The notes below the pieces were generated by a model, which worked only from the letters and a program-made list of their open reading frames with translations, was not told the DNA's origin and did no database searches. From SW10 sp965657795 (lineage in GTDB: Bacteria > Verrucomicrobiota > Verrucomicrobiia > Verrucomicrobiales > Akkermansiaceae), in the NCBI GenBank assembly GCA_965657795.1, contig CBFHQJ010000007.1, positions 1-64,000 of the forward strand: DNA of 64,000 nt, in the 5' to 3' direction. This document shows, piece by piece, positions 1-7,564 of the stretch. The position numbers and the translations under genes are program-made. Each line of letters opens with the position of its first letter. The stretch's first letter is position 1.

Positions 1-1227
1 TTTACGGAGATCCAGATACCAACCATAGTTCTCCAGACTCAGCTCGTGCGCCTCCATCGCGGCCTTCAACAAATCATAACGCTCCTCTCGCTGGCTTCCA
101 CCAATGATCTCTCCCACTCCCGGCACCAACACATCCATCGCGGTCACCGTCTTGCCGTCATCATTTGCGCGCATGTAAAAGGGCTTAATTGACTTGGGAT
201 AATTATAAACCGTCAGCGGCCCTTTCACCACTTCCTCGCAAAGGTAGCGCTCATGCTCCGACTGCAAATTAATCCCCCACTCCACCGGAAAATCAAACTT
301 CTTACCCGATGCGATGAGCTTCTCCACCGCCTCGGTGTAACTCATCCTCTCGAAGCCGCCTCCGGCCAAGCCCTCAAGTCGCTGGCGGAGCCCTTTGTCG
401 ACAAACTTGGCGAAGATATCCAAATCTCCCTCGTTATTCTCCAGGACATCCTTCACCAGGAACTGAATGAACTCCTCCGCGAGATCCATATCGCCCTCCA
501 AATTGCAAAAGGCCATCTCCGGCTCAATCATCCAGAATTCCGAAGCATGACGAGAGGTATTCGAATTCTCCGCGCGGAAGGTCGGCCCAAAAGTGTAAAT
601 ATTCGAAAGCGCACACGCAAAGGTCTCCCCCTCCAACTGGCCGCTGACCGTGAGATAACTCTTCTTCCCAAAAAAATCCTCCTCCGGCTTCCCTGCCCCA
701 TTCGAAGTGACCTGGAACATCTCGCCCGCCCCCTCGCAATCGCTCGCCGTAATGATGGGCGTGTGGACATAGGTGAAATCGCGCTCATTGAAGAAGCGAT
801 GCACCGCATAAGCCAGCCGACTCCGCATCCGGAAGGTCGCTCCGTAAAGATTCGTCCTCGGCCGCAAATGCGAAATCGACCTTAAAAACTCCGGCGTGTG
901 CCCCTTCTTCTGAAGTGGAAAATCCTCCGGCACCCCGCCCAGCAATTCGACCTCCGTCGCCCGAACCTCCCAGCTCTGCCCCTTCCCCGGACTCTCCACC
1001 AATTCACCCACCACGCGCACCGAAGCCCCCGTGTTCATTTTCGAAACTTCATCCGATCCCGGAATACCCGCATCGATGATCACCTGAATCCCCTTCAGAC
1101 ACGATCCATCGTTCAACTCCATGAAGGAAAATTCCTTCGAGTCCCGCCGCGTACGCACCCAGCCCGACAATTCCACCGAGTCCCGGGCCGACGCACTATT
1201 CAAAAGATTCTTCACCGAAGTTCGCAT
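1..1227 (-). CDS. asnS: Asparagine--tRNA ligase, C-terminus cut by window edge
   Basis: Reading the reverse strand from the ATG at 1227 gives 409 codons running off the window edge with no stop. The protein starts MRTSVKNLL and has an OB-fold anticodon-binding domain (about residues 15-110, with ELSGWVRTRRDSK). The class II synthetase core follows, with FRMRSRLAYAVHRFF, the motif 2 region FRAENSNTSRHASEFW, and EPEMAF. TSRHASEFWMIEPE is typical of AsnRS rather than AspRS. It charges tRNA-Asn in the cytoplasm. The bacterial enzyme is about 460 residues, so roughly the last 50, including the motif 3 region, lie outside the window. It is divergent from rpmI, with 142 bp between the starts. Confidence 0.95.
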   Translation of the reverse strand, partial: MRTSVKNLLNSASARDSVELSGWVRTRRDSKEFSFMELNDGSCLKGIQVIIDAGIPGSDEVSKMNTGASVRVVGELVESPGKGQSWEVRATEVELLGGVPEDFPLQKKGHTPEFLRSISHLRPRTNLYGATFRMRSRLAYAVHRFFNERDFTYVHTPIITASDCEGAGEMFQVTSNGAGKPEEDFFGKKSYLTVSGQLEGETFACALSNIYTFGPTFRAENSNTSRHASEFWMIEPEMAFCNLEGDMDLAEEFIQFLVKDVLENNEGDLDIFAKFVDKGLRQRLEGLAGGGFERMSYTEAVEKLIASGKKFDFPVEWGINLQSEHERYLCEEVVKGPLTVYNYPKSIKPFYMRANDDGKTVTAMDVLVPGVGEIIGGSQREERYDLLKAAMEAHELSLENYGWYLDLRK

Positions 1228-1369
1228 GCCGGGTTTCTAATCCCACCAAGCCTTTCCCTCAACCAAGATTCGTGAATCATTCCTCGTTTTCCTTCGGGGT
1301 CAGAAAAACCACCCTCAAGTTCACAAAAAATCTTGCATTCGCCCTCTTCAGCCCTAAAAAGCCGCTCCC

Positions 1370-1579
1370 ATGGCCCGCAAAGCTTGCAAGTCCAAAACCA
1401 GATCGTCCGTCGCCAAGCGCTTTAAAGTGACTGGTACCGGTAAGATTCTGCGCCGCAAACAGGGCAAACGTCACATCCTCCAGAAGAAAAACCGGAAACG
1501 GAAAAGAATGCTGGGTAAAGCGACGCTTGTCTCCGACGCAGATATTACAAACGTGAAGAGAAATCTTCTCATGAAGTAA
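1370..1579 (+). CDS. rpmI: Ribosomal protein bL35
   Basis: This 69-residue, highly basic protein is the usual size for bL35. Diagnostic stretches are AKRFKVTGTGKILRRKQGKRH near the N-terminus and TLVSDADITNVKRNL at the C-terminus. It is a component of the 50S subunit. The start is the ATG at 1370, immediately followed by the conserved basic region. rplT lies 143 bp downstream, which is a long spacer for this pair, and infC, which often precedes rpmI, is absent here. Confidence 0.96.
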   Translation: MARKACKSKTRSSVAKRFKVTGTGKILRRKQGKRHILQKKNRKRKRMLGKATLVSDADITNVKRNLLMK

Positions 1580-1587
1580 GTCTTACC

Positions 1588-1678
1588 GTGCATACGTGCA
1601 CGATGCCCCCGCCTGCAAAATGGGCGGCCTCCAGATAGCCAGCCTTCCCCGGAAGGACAACGAACGAGTGAGACTATC
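1588..1678 (+). promoter_or_regulatory. Structured spacer between rpmI and rplT
   Basis: The spacer holds a perfect hairpin GTGCA/TGCAC (1588-1601). Further on, GATAG (1634-1638) can pair with CTATC (1674-1678) around an inner CCTTCC/GGAAGG hairpin (1643-1656). L20 is known to repress its own operon by binding mRNA structures that mimic its 23S rRNA site. That this is such a site is inference. It could also be a processing or pausing structure. Confidence 0.4.
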
Positions 1679-1722
1679 GGAGTGAAATCGAAACCCAACG
1701 ACCCGTTCACCCAAAAGAAACA

Positions 1723-2091
1723 ATGCCAAGAGCAACCAACAGTCCGGCCAGTCGGAAACGCCGCAAGCGTATCCTTCTCCGTGCCAAAGGCTTCCGCGGC
1801 TTCCGTTCCAAGCTTTACCGCTATGCGAAGGATGCCGTCTACAAAGCCCGTCAATACGAGTATCGTGACCGTAAAAAGCGTAAGGGACAATTCCGCCGCC
1901 TCTGGATCCAGCGTATTTCCGCTGCCGTCCGGAACGATGGAATGACCTATTCCCGTTTTATCGAAGGCCTCAAGGCCGCCAACATCGAACTCGATCGTAA
2001 AGTCCTCGCTGACCTTGCCGTCGTGGATGCCGCCGCCTTCTCCGCCATCGTGGAACAGGCCAAAGGAGCCCTCGAAAAGAAGGCCGCCTAA
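1723..2091 (+). CDS. rplT: Ribosomal protein bL20
   Basis: This is a 122-residue basic protein. It has the L20 signature: an Arg/Lys-rich N-terminal extension (RKRRKRILLRAKGFRG), then KARQYEYRDRKKRKGQFRRLWI, then the globular domain with NGMTYSRFI-like (NDGMTYSRFIEGL) and LDRKVLADLAV. It binds 23S rRNA early in 50S assembly and can repress translation of its operon. The alanine-rich C-terminus (ALEKKAA) is slightly longer than in E. coli. A strong terminator follows 24 bp after the stop, so pheS is probably transcribed from its own promoter or by read-through. Confidence 0.97.
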   Translation: MPRATNSPASRKRRKRILLRAKGFRGFRSKLYRYAKDAVYKARQYEYRDRKKRKGQFRRLWIQRISAAVRNDGMTYSRFIEGLKAANIELDRKVLADLAVVDAAAFSAIVEQAKGALEKKAA

Positions 2092-2114
2092 GTCAGTCAA
2101 ACTGATCAACTTTC

Positions 2115-2149
2115 ATGCCCGGGACACCGCAAGGTGCCCGGGCATTTTT
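2115..2149 (+). terminator. Rho-independent terminator after rplT
   Basis: ATGCCCGGG (a) CACC pairs with GGTG CCCGGGCAT across a GCAA loop, with one bulged A, and is followed by a T run. The 13-bp stem and T tract make it a convincing terminator for the rpmI-rplT transcript. Confidence 0.85.
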
Positions 2150-2259
2150 GTTGCGAGCAAAGCGACACGATCTTTGGATCCTGAAGCAGGCCACAAACCA
2201 AAACACCTTCGTTACCCCTTCCCCTTGACCAACTCTAAATCTCCCATTACTCCAACCCA

Positions 2260-3276
2260 ATGACCGAGCAAGCCGCCCAAATCCAAGCCGACGCCCTCGC
2301 CGCAATCGCCGCCGCCTCCACCGAAGCCGCGCTCGAAGACGCCCGCGTCAAATTCCTCGGCAAAAAGAGCCCGCTCAACGCCCTCGCCGCTGAAATGCGC
2401 AACCTTTCCAACGAGGAGAAACCCAAACTTGGTGCCGCCCTCAATACGGCTCGTCAGACCATCAACGCAGCCCTCGACGCCTCCAAGCAAAAACTCCAGG
2501 ACGCCGCCGACGCCGCCTCGGTCGAAGGTCTCGATGTCACCATGCCCGCCCGGGAACTCCCCGCCGGAGCCCTTCATCCTCTCACCATCGTTAAGGATCG
2601 CGCCATTCAGATCCTTCGCCGGCTTGGCTTTGCCCTCGCCGACGGGCCCGAGATCGAAACTGAATTCCACTGCTTCGACGCCTTAAATACCCCCTTCGAT
2701 CACCCCGCCCGGAACGACTCGGACACCTTCTACTTCGACTCCGGCAAACTTCTCCGGACCCACACTTCCTCGGTCCAGGTTCGCACGATGGAGAAGCAAG
2801 CCCCACCCGTCAAAATCATCGCTCCCGGCTCTGCTTACCGTCGCGACGAAATCGACGCCACCCACCTCTCCGTCTTCAACCAACTCGAAGGCCTCTACGT
2901 CGACTCCGACGTCCGCCTCTCCGACCTCAAAGGCACCCTCGAATTCTTCTACCGCGCCATGTTCGGAGACAAAACCGAAGTCCGCTTCCGCCCTCACTTC
3001 TTCCCCTTCACCGAGCCCAGCTTCGAAATCGACGTCAAACTCCAAGTCAAAGGCGAAGCTCCCAAATGGATCGAAGTCGCTGGCTGCGGCATGGTCGACC
3101 CAGCCGTCTTCACCGCCATCAACGAATCCCGCGGCGACGACGCTTTCGACCCCTCCAAACTCACCGGCTACGCTTTCGGCATGGGCCTCGACCGCCTCGC
3201 CATGATCCAATATGGCATCAAGGACATCCGTCTCCTCATCGAGAATGACACCCGCTTCCTCCGCCAATTCGCATAG
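2260..3276 (+). CDS. pheS: Phenylalanine--tRNA ligase alpha subunit
   Basis: This 338-residue protein matches the usual PheS length. The N-terminal coiled-coil (about residues 1-90) is alanine-rich. The class II core shows motif 2 around APGSAYRRDEIDATHL, the phenylalanine-pocket region FRPHFFPFTEPSFEID, and motif 3 GMGLDRLAMIQYGI. It forms the (alpha-beta)2 enzyme that charges tRNA-Phe. The beta-subunit gene pheT does not follow it in this window, so the partner must be encoded elsewhere. The ATG at 2260 gives the expected N-terminus. Confidence 0.96.
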   Translation: MTEQAAQIQADALAAIAAASTEAALEDARVKFLGKKSPLNALAAEMRNLSNEEKPKLGAALNTARQTINAALDASKQKLQDAADAASVEGLDVTMPARELPAGALHPLTIVKDRAIQILRRLGFALADGPEIETEFHCFDALNTPFDHPARNDSDTFYFDSGKLLRTHTSSVQVRTMEKQAPPVKIIAPGSAYRRDEIDATHLSVFNQLEGLYVDSDVRLSDLKGTLEFFYRAMFGDKTEVRFRPHFFPFTEPSFEIDVKLQVKGEAPKWIEVAGCGMVDPAVFTAINESRGDDAFDPSKLTGYAFGMGLDRLAMIQYGIKDIRLLIENDTRFLRQFA

Positions 3277-3309
3277 GCAGTCCATCACTACATTCGATTC
3301 ACCGACGAT

Positions 3310-3618
3310 TTGGATTTAGGGATTAGTGCTGATCTCAAAACCCTGCGCCAGGTACCCGATGCTCTTGGTGACCATAAAGAGTTCAAAATCGCCCCTCACC
3401 ATCCACCCCGAAAGTCAGCTACGCCTCGCTCCCCTGCCCCACCTTATCGCGCTCAAACTTTATTTTATGCAGGCTGTCTTAAATCTCTTACCGACATCGT
3501 CGAGCTTCTCAAACGTAACCCTGAGGCGGACCTCAAGAAAGTGCAGGCGGTCTGCGATACCTACCGTTTAAGCGGACTCAGGGAAATCATCGCCGAGCTC
3601 CCAAAAAAAGGAGGCTGA
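3310..3618 (+). CDS. Doubtful small protein or gene remnant after pheS
   Basis: This is an open frame from a TTG start, 102 codons. The first half has poor, proline-rich composition. The last 47 codons (SLTDIVELLKRNPEADLKKV, then YRLSGLREIIAELPKKGG) have the codon use and helical pattern of a real protein. I do not recognise a family. It may be the tail of a decayed gene with an upstream frameshift, or a small gene with a later start. It fills most of the 395-bp gap between pheS and the glutaredoxin gene. Nothing else in that gap is convincing. Confidence 0.25.
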   Translation: MDLGISADLKTLRQVPDALGDHKEFKIAPHHPPRKSATPRSPAPPYRAQTLFYAGCLKSLTDIVELLKRNPEADLKKVQAVCDTYRLSGLREIIAELPKKGG

Positions 3619-3671
3619 GACTCCGCAAACCAGTCAACAACACCCGCCCCTCCAACCCGGGGTCAACGTAA

Positions 3672-3917
3672 TTAAACGATGCCCTTTTTCTTTAGGAACG
3701 GGACTAGCTCTTCCACCCCGAAGTCGGCGAGAACCTCACCGTGCCAATTCATGGTCGGTGCCTTGGACTGGCCGGAAAGATCGACCATTTGCTGCATCGC
3801 CTCACGATCCCCGGAAACGATCACTGTTTCAACATCGATTTTTTTCCGGGAGAGATAATCCACGACATCGACGCACCAAGGGCAGCCGGGTTTGATATAA
3901 AGAACAGGTAAAGACAT
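3672..3917 (-). CDS. Glutaredoxin-like thiol oxidoreductase
   Basis: This 81-residue protein is the usual glutaredoxin size, with a thioredoxin fold. The redox motif CPWC sits at residues 12-15 (YIKPGCPWC), followed by the APTMNW segment with the cis-Pro and a C-terminal helix (GVEELVPFLKKKGIV). It should use glutathione or a similar thiol to reduce disulfides or mixed disulfides in the cytoplasm. It is a single gene, divergent from the hydrolase at 4042. CPWC differs from the classical CPYC but is seen in glutaredoxin-family proteins. Confidence 0.85.
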   Translation of the reverse strand: MSLPVLYIKPGCPWCVDVVDYLSRKKIDVETVIVSGDREAMQQMVDLSGQSKAPTMNWHGEVLADFGVEELVPFLKKKGIV

Positions 3918-4041
3918 AGGCTATAGCTGGGCGGAGTCTCTCACATCCCACTCCGCTCTGCAAGCCGGTCGCTTTGAGCGGGTGCTTTGGCATTGACGCA
4001 AATCAATCGTTTATCAAAAACGATGCCAGCTCCGACAGACC

Positions 4042-5001
4042 ATGCCTCTCATCACCTCCACCTATCGCGCTCCCATCGGGCTTCGTGGAGGACACCGCTC
4101 GACGATTTACCCTACGCTTTTTCGCCGCATCGGATCACCGCCAGTTGAGCGGGAGCGACTTGAGCTATCCGATGGCGACTTCATGGACTTGGACTGGTCT
4201 CCCCGAAAAAACAAACGCCTCGCCATCATCGGACACGGACTTGAGGGTAAATCTTCCGCCAAGTACATTCGAGGAATGTCCTTGGCCCTCCAAAAACGAG
4301 GTTGGGACACTCTTGCCTGGAATTGCCGCGGCTGCTCGGGCGAACCCAATCGTCTCCTCCGCTCTTACCACTCGGGAGTGAGCGATGATCTCGGCCACGT
4401 GGTCGATCACGCCATCGCGCAAGGCTACTCATCAATCGCACTCATCGGCTTCAGTCTCGGAGGAAACATCGTCCTAAAATACCTCGGAGAACAGGGATCC
4501 GCAATTCATCCCGAAGTGAAAGCCGGAGTCGCCTTCTCCGTTCCCTGCGATCTCACCTCCAGCTCGCTCCGACTCGGAGACTGGGATAATAAAATCTACA
4601 TGTCTCGTTTCATGGACGGTTTGAAGGACAAGGTTGTCCAAAAGAACGAAAAATTCCCAGGCAAGCTCGATCTTGATGATATCAAGAAAATCAAAACATT
4701 TGCGCAATTCGACGATCGGTTCACGGCTCCCCTTAATGGATTTTTGGACGCCCGCGACTATTGGACCAGCGCCAGCAGCAAGCCCCACCTCGACACCATC
4801 CAAACCCCGGCGCTCATGGTGCAGGCCGCCAACGATCCATTCCTTCCTAAAGCTTGTTTCCCGCGCGAAACGGCGGAAGCCAGTAAGTTACTCCATCTAG
4901 AAATCCCCCGCCACGGAGGACATGTTGGATTCATTAAACGAGGACCCGAATACTGGTCGGAAACACGCTGTGCAGAGTTTCTCCAAGAGCTTATACTGTG
5001 A
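4042..5001 (+). CDS. YheT-like alpha/beta hydrolase
   Basis: This 319-residue cytoplasmic protein has no signal peptide. It has the alpha/beta-hydrolase pattern of the YheT/ABHD1-3 group. GHGLEGKSSAKYIRG gives the oxyanion-side loop, WNCRGCSGEPN is a group hallmark, the nucleophile elbow is GFSLGG (Ser about residue 136), and the C-terminal histidine lies in HGGHVGF. PALMVQAANDPFLP supplies the acid. Family members are esterases of poorly defined substrate. The stop is 10 bp before the start of the next, secreted hydrolase, so the two are probably co-transcribed. Confidence 0.88.
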   Translation: MPLITSTYRAPIGLRGGHRSTIYPTLFRRIGSPPVERERLELSDGDFMDLDWSPRKNKRLAIIGHGLEGKSSAKYIRGMSLALQKRGWDTLAWNCRGCSGEPNRLLRSYHSGVSDDLGHVVDHAIAQGYSSIALIGFSLGGNIVLKYLGEQGSAIHPEVKAGVAFSVPCDLTSSSLRLGDWDNKIYMSRFMDGLKDKVVQKNEKFPGKLDLDDIKKIKTFAQFDDRFTAPLNGFLDARDYWTSASSKPHLDTIQTPALMVQAANDPFLPKACFPRETAEASKLLHLEIPRHGGHVGFIKRGPEYWSETRCAEFLQELIL

Positions 5002-5011
5002 GCTCCTGACG

Positions 5012-6166
5012 ATGTTTCGCGCCTTTCTATTCCTCGCCCTATCCCCTCTGGCAAACGCCCGCCAGTTCGAGATCGAAGTCCCCAGCTTCCCTTATCCAGT
5101 CAAGGTGTCGCTCCCCGACAATCACAAACCCGGAGAGAAACATCACACCATCTTTTACTACCACGGAACCAGCAGCCATCCCACGACGACACTGATCCGA
5201 AACCACACCGGCCCCGGAAACTGGATCGTGGTGGGCATGACCTACCAACAAAAAGGAACCTTCACCCTCAACGCCGAAACTTGGAAAGCGGAACGTCAAG
5301 CCTACCACACCATTCGCAAAATTATGGTGGAGAAACATGGAACCGATCCCGATCATCTTTACCTCGCCGGATTTTCCAAGGGCGGCTGGCACACCAACCT
5401 CATGCTGCAATCAGAACCCACGGTCTGTGGCGGCATCATCATGGGAGCAGGCCATCTTCACTTCGCACCCACCACGCTCAAAAAATACGCTTCGGAAAAA
5501 CCCGTTCATATTGGAATTGGTCGTTCCGATGGCAATTTCCCCTTCGCTCTAAGCGCCGTACTTTACCACCGCAAGATGGGCGGAACGCCCACCATGGAGA
5601 TCTGGCCTACGCTGGGACACGACTTCCCTGATGATGGATCACCTGCTCTCAGGCAGTGGCTCAAGATGCGATTGCAAACGCCCGGGGAACTGGCGCCCGG
5701 CGCGACTCGCGAGCTGGAATCTCTTATTGATACGGCCCGGAAATTAGCACCGCTCGATTACTGGCATCAGCTGAAGGAAATCAAACAAATGCCTTACTTC
5801 AGCCTGACCTCAAAAGCATGGCAGGATAATTTCGAGAAGAATCTGACAACGGTTAAATCGAAGCCGGAAGTTGCCACCGAGGCAAAACTCTTCTCAAAAC
5901 ATCGTATTCTCCTCTTTCAGGAGATCAACAACAACACCCTTTCCTCTCTAAAGAAGGTCAACTTATCTTACCTCGATCTCTCCAGTCAACATCCCAACAC
6001 CAGGCAAGGAAAACTCATGGAAAAAGACTTCGTTCGCACTAAAAACCTTCTCAAGCACTTCGCCGAACAGGAGAAGCTCCGCCCCCAAAAGCCAATCAAA
6101 CCTAAAACGGAAACCGAGGCTCCGGATTCCCGCCGGCGAATCCCCGGTTCACCGCTCAACCGCTAG
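5012..6166 (+). CDS. Secreted alpha/beta hydrolase, esterase-like
   Basis: I chose the ATG at 5012 because it opens a clear signal peptide (MFRAFLFLALSPLANA). Upstream in-frame codons overlap the previous gene. The mature protein is an alpha/beta hydrolase with nucleophile elbow GFSKGGW (Ser about residue 121), an acid in IGRSDGNFP and a histidine in TLGHDFPD. A 170-residue, charged helical C-terminal region follows (QMPYFSLTSKAW, EINNNTLSSLKKVNLSYLDL) that I do not recognise. It is probably a periplasmic or extracellular esterase. It lies 12 bp before a sulfatase gene, which suggests joint removal of ester and sulfate groups from a polysaccharide (inference). Confidence 0.75.
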   Translation: MFRAFLFLALSPLANARQFEIEVPSFPYPVKVSLPDNHKPGEKHHTIFYYHGTSSHPTTTLIRNHTGPGNWIVVGMTYQQKGTFTLNAETWKAERQAYHTIRKIMVEKHGTDPDHLYLAGFSKGGWHTNLMLQSEPTVCGGIIMGAGHLHFAPTTLKKYASEKPVHIGIGRSDGNFPFALSAVLYHRKMGGTPTMEIWPTLGHDFPDDGSPALRQWLKMRLQTPGELAPGATRELESLIDTARKLAPLDYWHQLKEIKQMPYFSLTSKAWQDNFEKNLTTVKSKPEVATEAKLFSKHRILLFQEINNNTLSSLKKVNLSYLDLSSQHPNTRQGKLMEKDFVRTKNLLKHFAEQEKLRPQKPIKPKTETEAPDSRRRIPGSPLNR

Positions 6167-6178
6167 TCCATTTGTCTC

Positions 6179-7564
6179 ATGACCAAACTCATCAAGGCCT
6201 TCACAATCCTCTCTCTCGGCTGCTCTCTGCAACCCTGTCTGGCAGGACAGATTAAAAATATTCTCCTCATCGTCTCGGACGATCTTAAGGCAAGTGCACT
6301 CGGTTGTTACGGAAACAAGATTTGTGAAACACCCAATCTCGATCGGCTTGCCGCACGCGGGATGGTTTTTGAACGCGCCTACTGTCAGGGAACGTGGTGC
6401 GCTCCTTCCCGGCTCTCTTTCATGCACAGCCGCTATCAAGGCAGCGTTGGCAAAAATATGGGCGAACACTTTCGTGCGAATGGTTTGCACAGCGCGCGGG
6501 TCGGTAAGATTTACCACATGCGGGTTCCGGGCGACATCATCGCAGGGACCGATGGACAAGACATCGCCTCAACCTGGGACGAAAGATTTAACACCAAGGG
6601 GCTCGAAGCCCACACCACCGGTGATTACGCCTGTCTGAATCTTAACATCTTCACCGACAAACTGGAGAATCGCCAATCGACAAAAATGCCACACCGCATG
6701 TTTGTCTCAGTCAACTACAAGGGCGATGGCTCGGATCAACCCGACTGGCAGGCCGCAGAAAAGACCGTTGAGCTTCTGAAAGAGCACCGTGAAAAACCCT
6801 TTTTTATCGCGACAGGATTTGTTCGCCCCCACTACCCCAGCGTTGCCCCTTCGCAATACTTCGACAAATACCCTTTCCCCAAGATGCCTCTCCCTCAGGT
6901 TCCGGAAGACGATCTCGATGATATCCCCAAGGCTGGCATTGCCCGTACAACGAGCCAAAAGAGCGGCATTGCAAAGTGGCCGGACAACCAAAAGAGAATG
7001 TGGTCCGCCTACTATGCCACCGTCACCTACATGGACGAGCAACTCGGTAAAATTATCGCTGAGCTGGATCGCCTAAAGCTCACAGAGTCTACCGCCATCG
7101 TTTTCATCAGCGACCACGGGTATCACTTGGGCGAACACCATTTTTGGCAAAAGAGCAATCTCCACGAAGAAGTCACACGCGTTCCCATGATCATCTCAGC
7201 CCCGGGCTTGAAACCCGGACGCACCAAGGCCTTTGCCGAACTCATGGACATTTACCCGACTCTTTGCTCCCTTCTGGAACTTCCGATTCCGAAATCAGTT
7301 CAAGGAAAGAGCCTGCTTCCCACCCTCAAAGACTCCGCAACAAAATCGCGTCAGGGAGCCCTTTCCCTGATTGGTGGAGCACACTGTCTGAGGACCGATC
7401 GCTGGGCCTTCATGAAATACAAAAATGGTGAGGAAGAACTTTACGATATGACCGCCGACCCGGAACAGTTCACCAACCTGGCGAAGGAAAGAGAACACCA
7501 GGCCACGAAGAAAAAGCTTCTCGCTCAACTCAAGGCGCGAGTCAAATCAGCCTCACTTCGCTGA
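6179..7564 (+). CDS. Secreted sulfatase, iduronate-2-sulfatase-like
   Basis: This 461-residue protein has a signal peptide ending near CLAG. The sulfatase core starts with ILLIVSDDLKASALGCYG, where D34/D35 are metal ligands. The CAPSR motif follows, whose Cys74 would be converted to formylglycine by a maturase. Later come GFVRPHYP, SDHGYHLGEHHFWQK and the C-terminal LYDMTADPEQFTNLA. The HYPS and GYHLGEH patterns resemble the iduronate-2-sulfatase-like S1 subfamily common in Verrucomicrobiota and Planctomycetota. It hydrolyses sulfate esters on polysaccharides, but the substrate cannot be read from the sequence. Its end overlaps the convergent GH81 gene by 12 bp. No maturase gene is present in the window. 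Confidence 0.92.
   Translation: MTKLIKAFTILSLGCSLQPCLAGQIKNILLIVSDDLKASALGCYGNKICETPNLDRLAARGMVFERAYCQGTWCAPSRLSFMHSRYQGSVGKNMGEHFRANGLHSARVGKIYHMRVPGDIIAGTDGQDIASTWDERFNTKGLEAHTTGDYACLNLNIFTDKLENRQSTKMPHRMFVSVNYKGDGSDQPDWQAAEKTVELLKEHREKPFFIATGFVRPHYPSVAPSQYFDKYPFPKMPLPQVPEDDLDDIPKAGIARTTSQKSGIAKWPDNQKRMWSAYYATVTYMDEQLGKIIAELDRLKLTESTAIVFISDHGYHLGEHHFWQKSNLHEEVTRVPMIISAPGLKPGRTKAFAELMDIYPTLCSLLELPIPKSVQGKSLLPTLKDSATKSRQGALSLIGGAHCLRTDRWAFMKYKNGEEELYDMTADPEQFTNLAKEREHQATKKKLLAQLKARVKSASLR

Noticed and set aside
253..885. 210-codon forward frame at the left edge
   Set aside because: It lies opposite asnS, whose class II synthetase motifs read continuously on the reverse strand.
1471..2109. 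212-codon reverse frame over rpmI and rplT
   Set aside because: It lies opposite two certain ribosomal protein genes. Its Gly/Phe/Asp-rich composition is typical of an antisense shadow.
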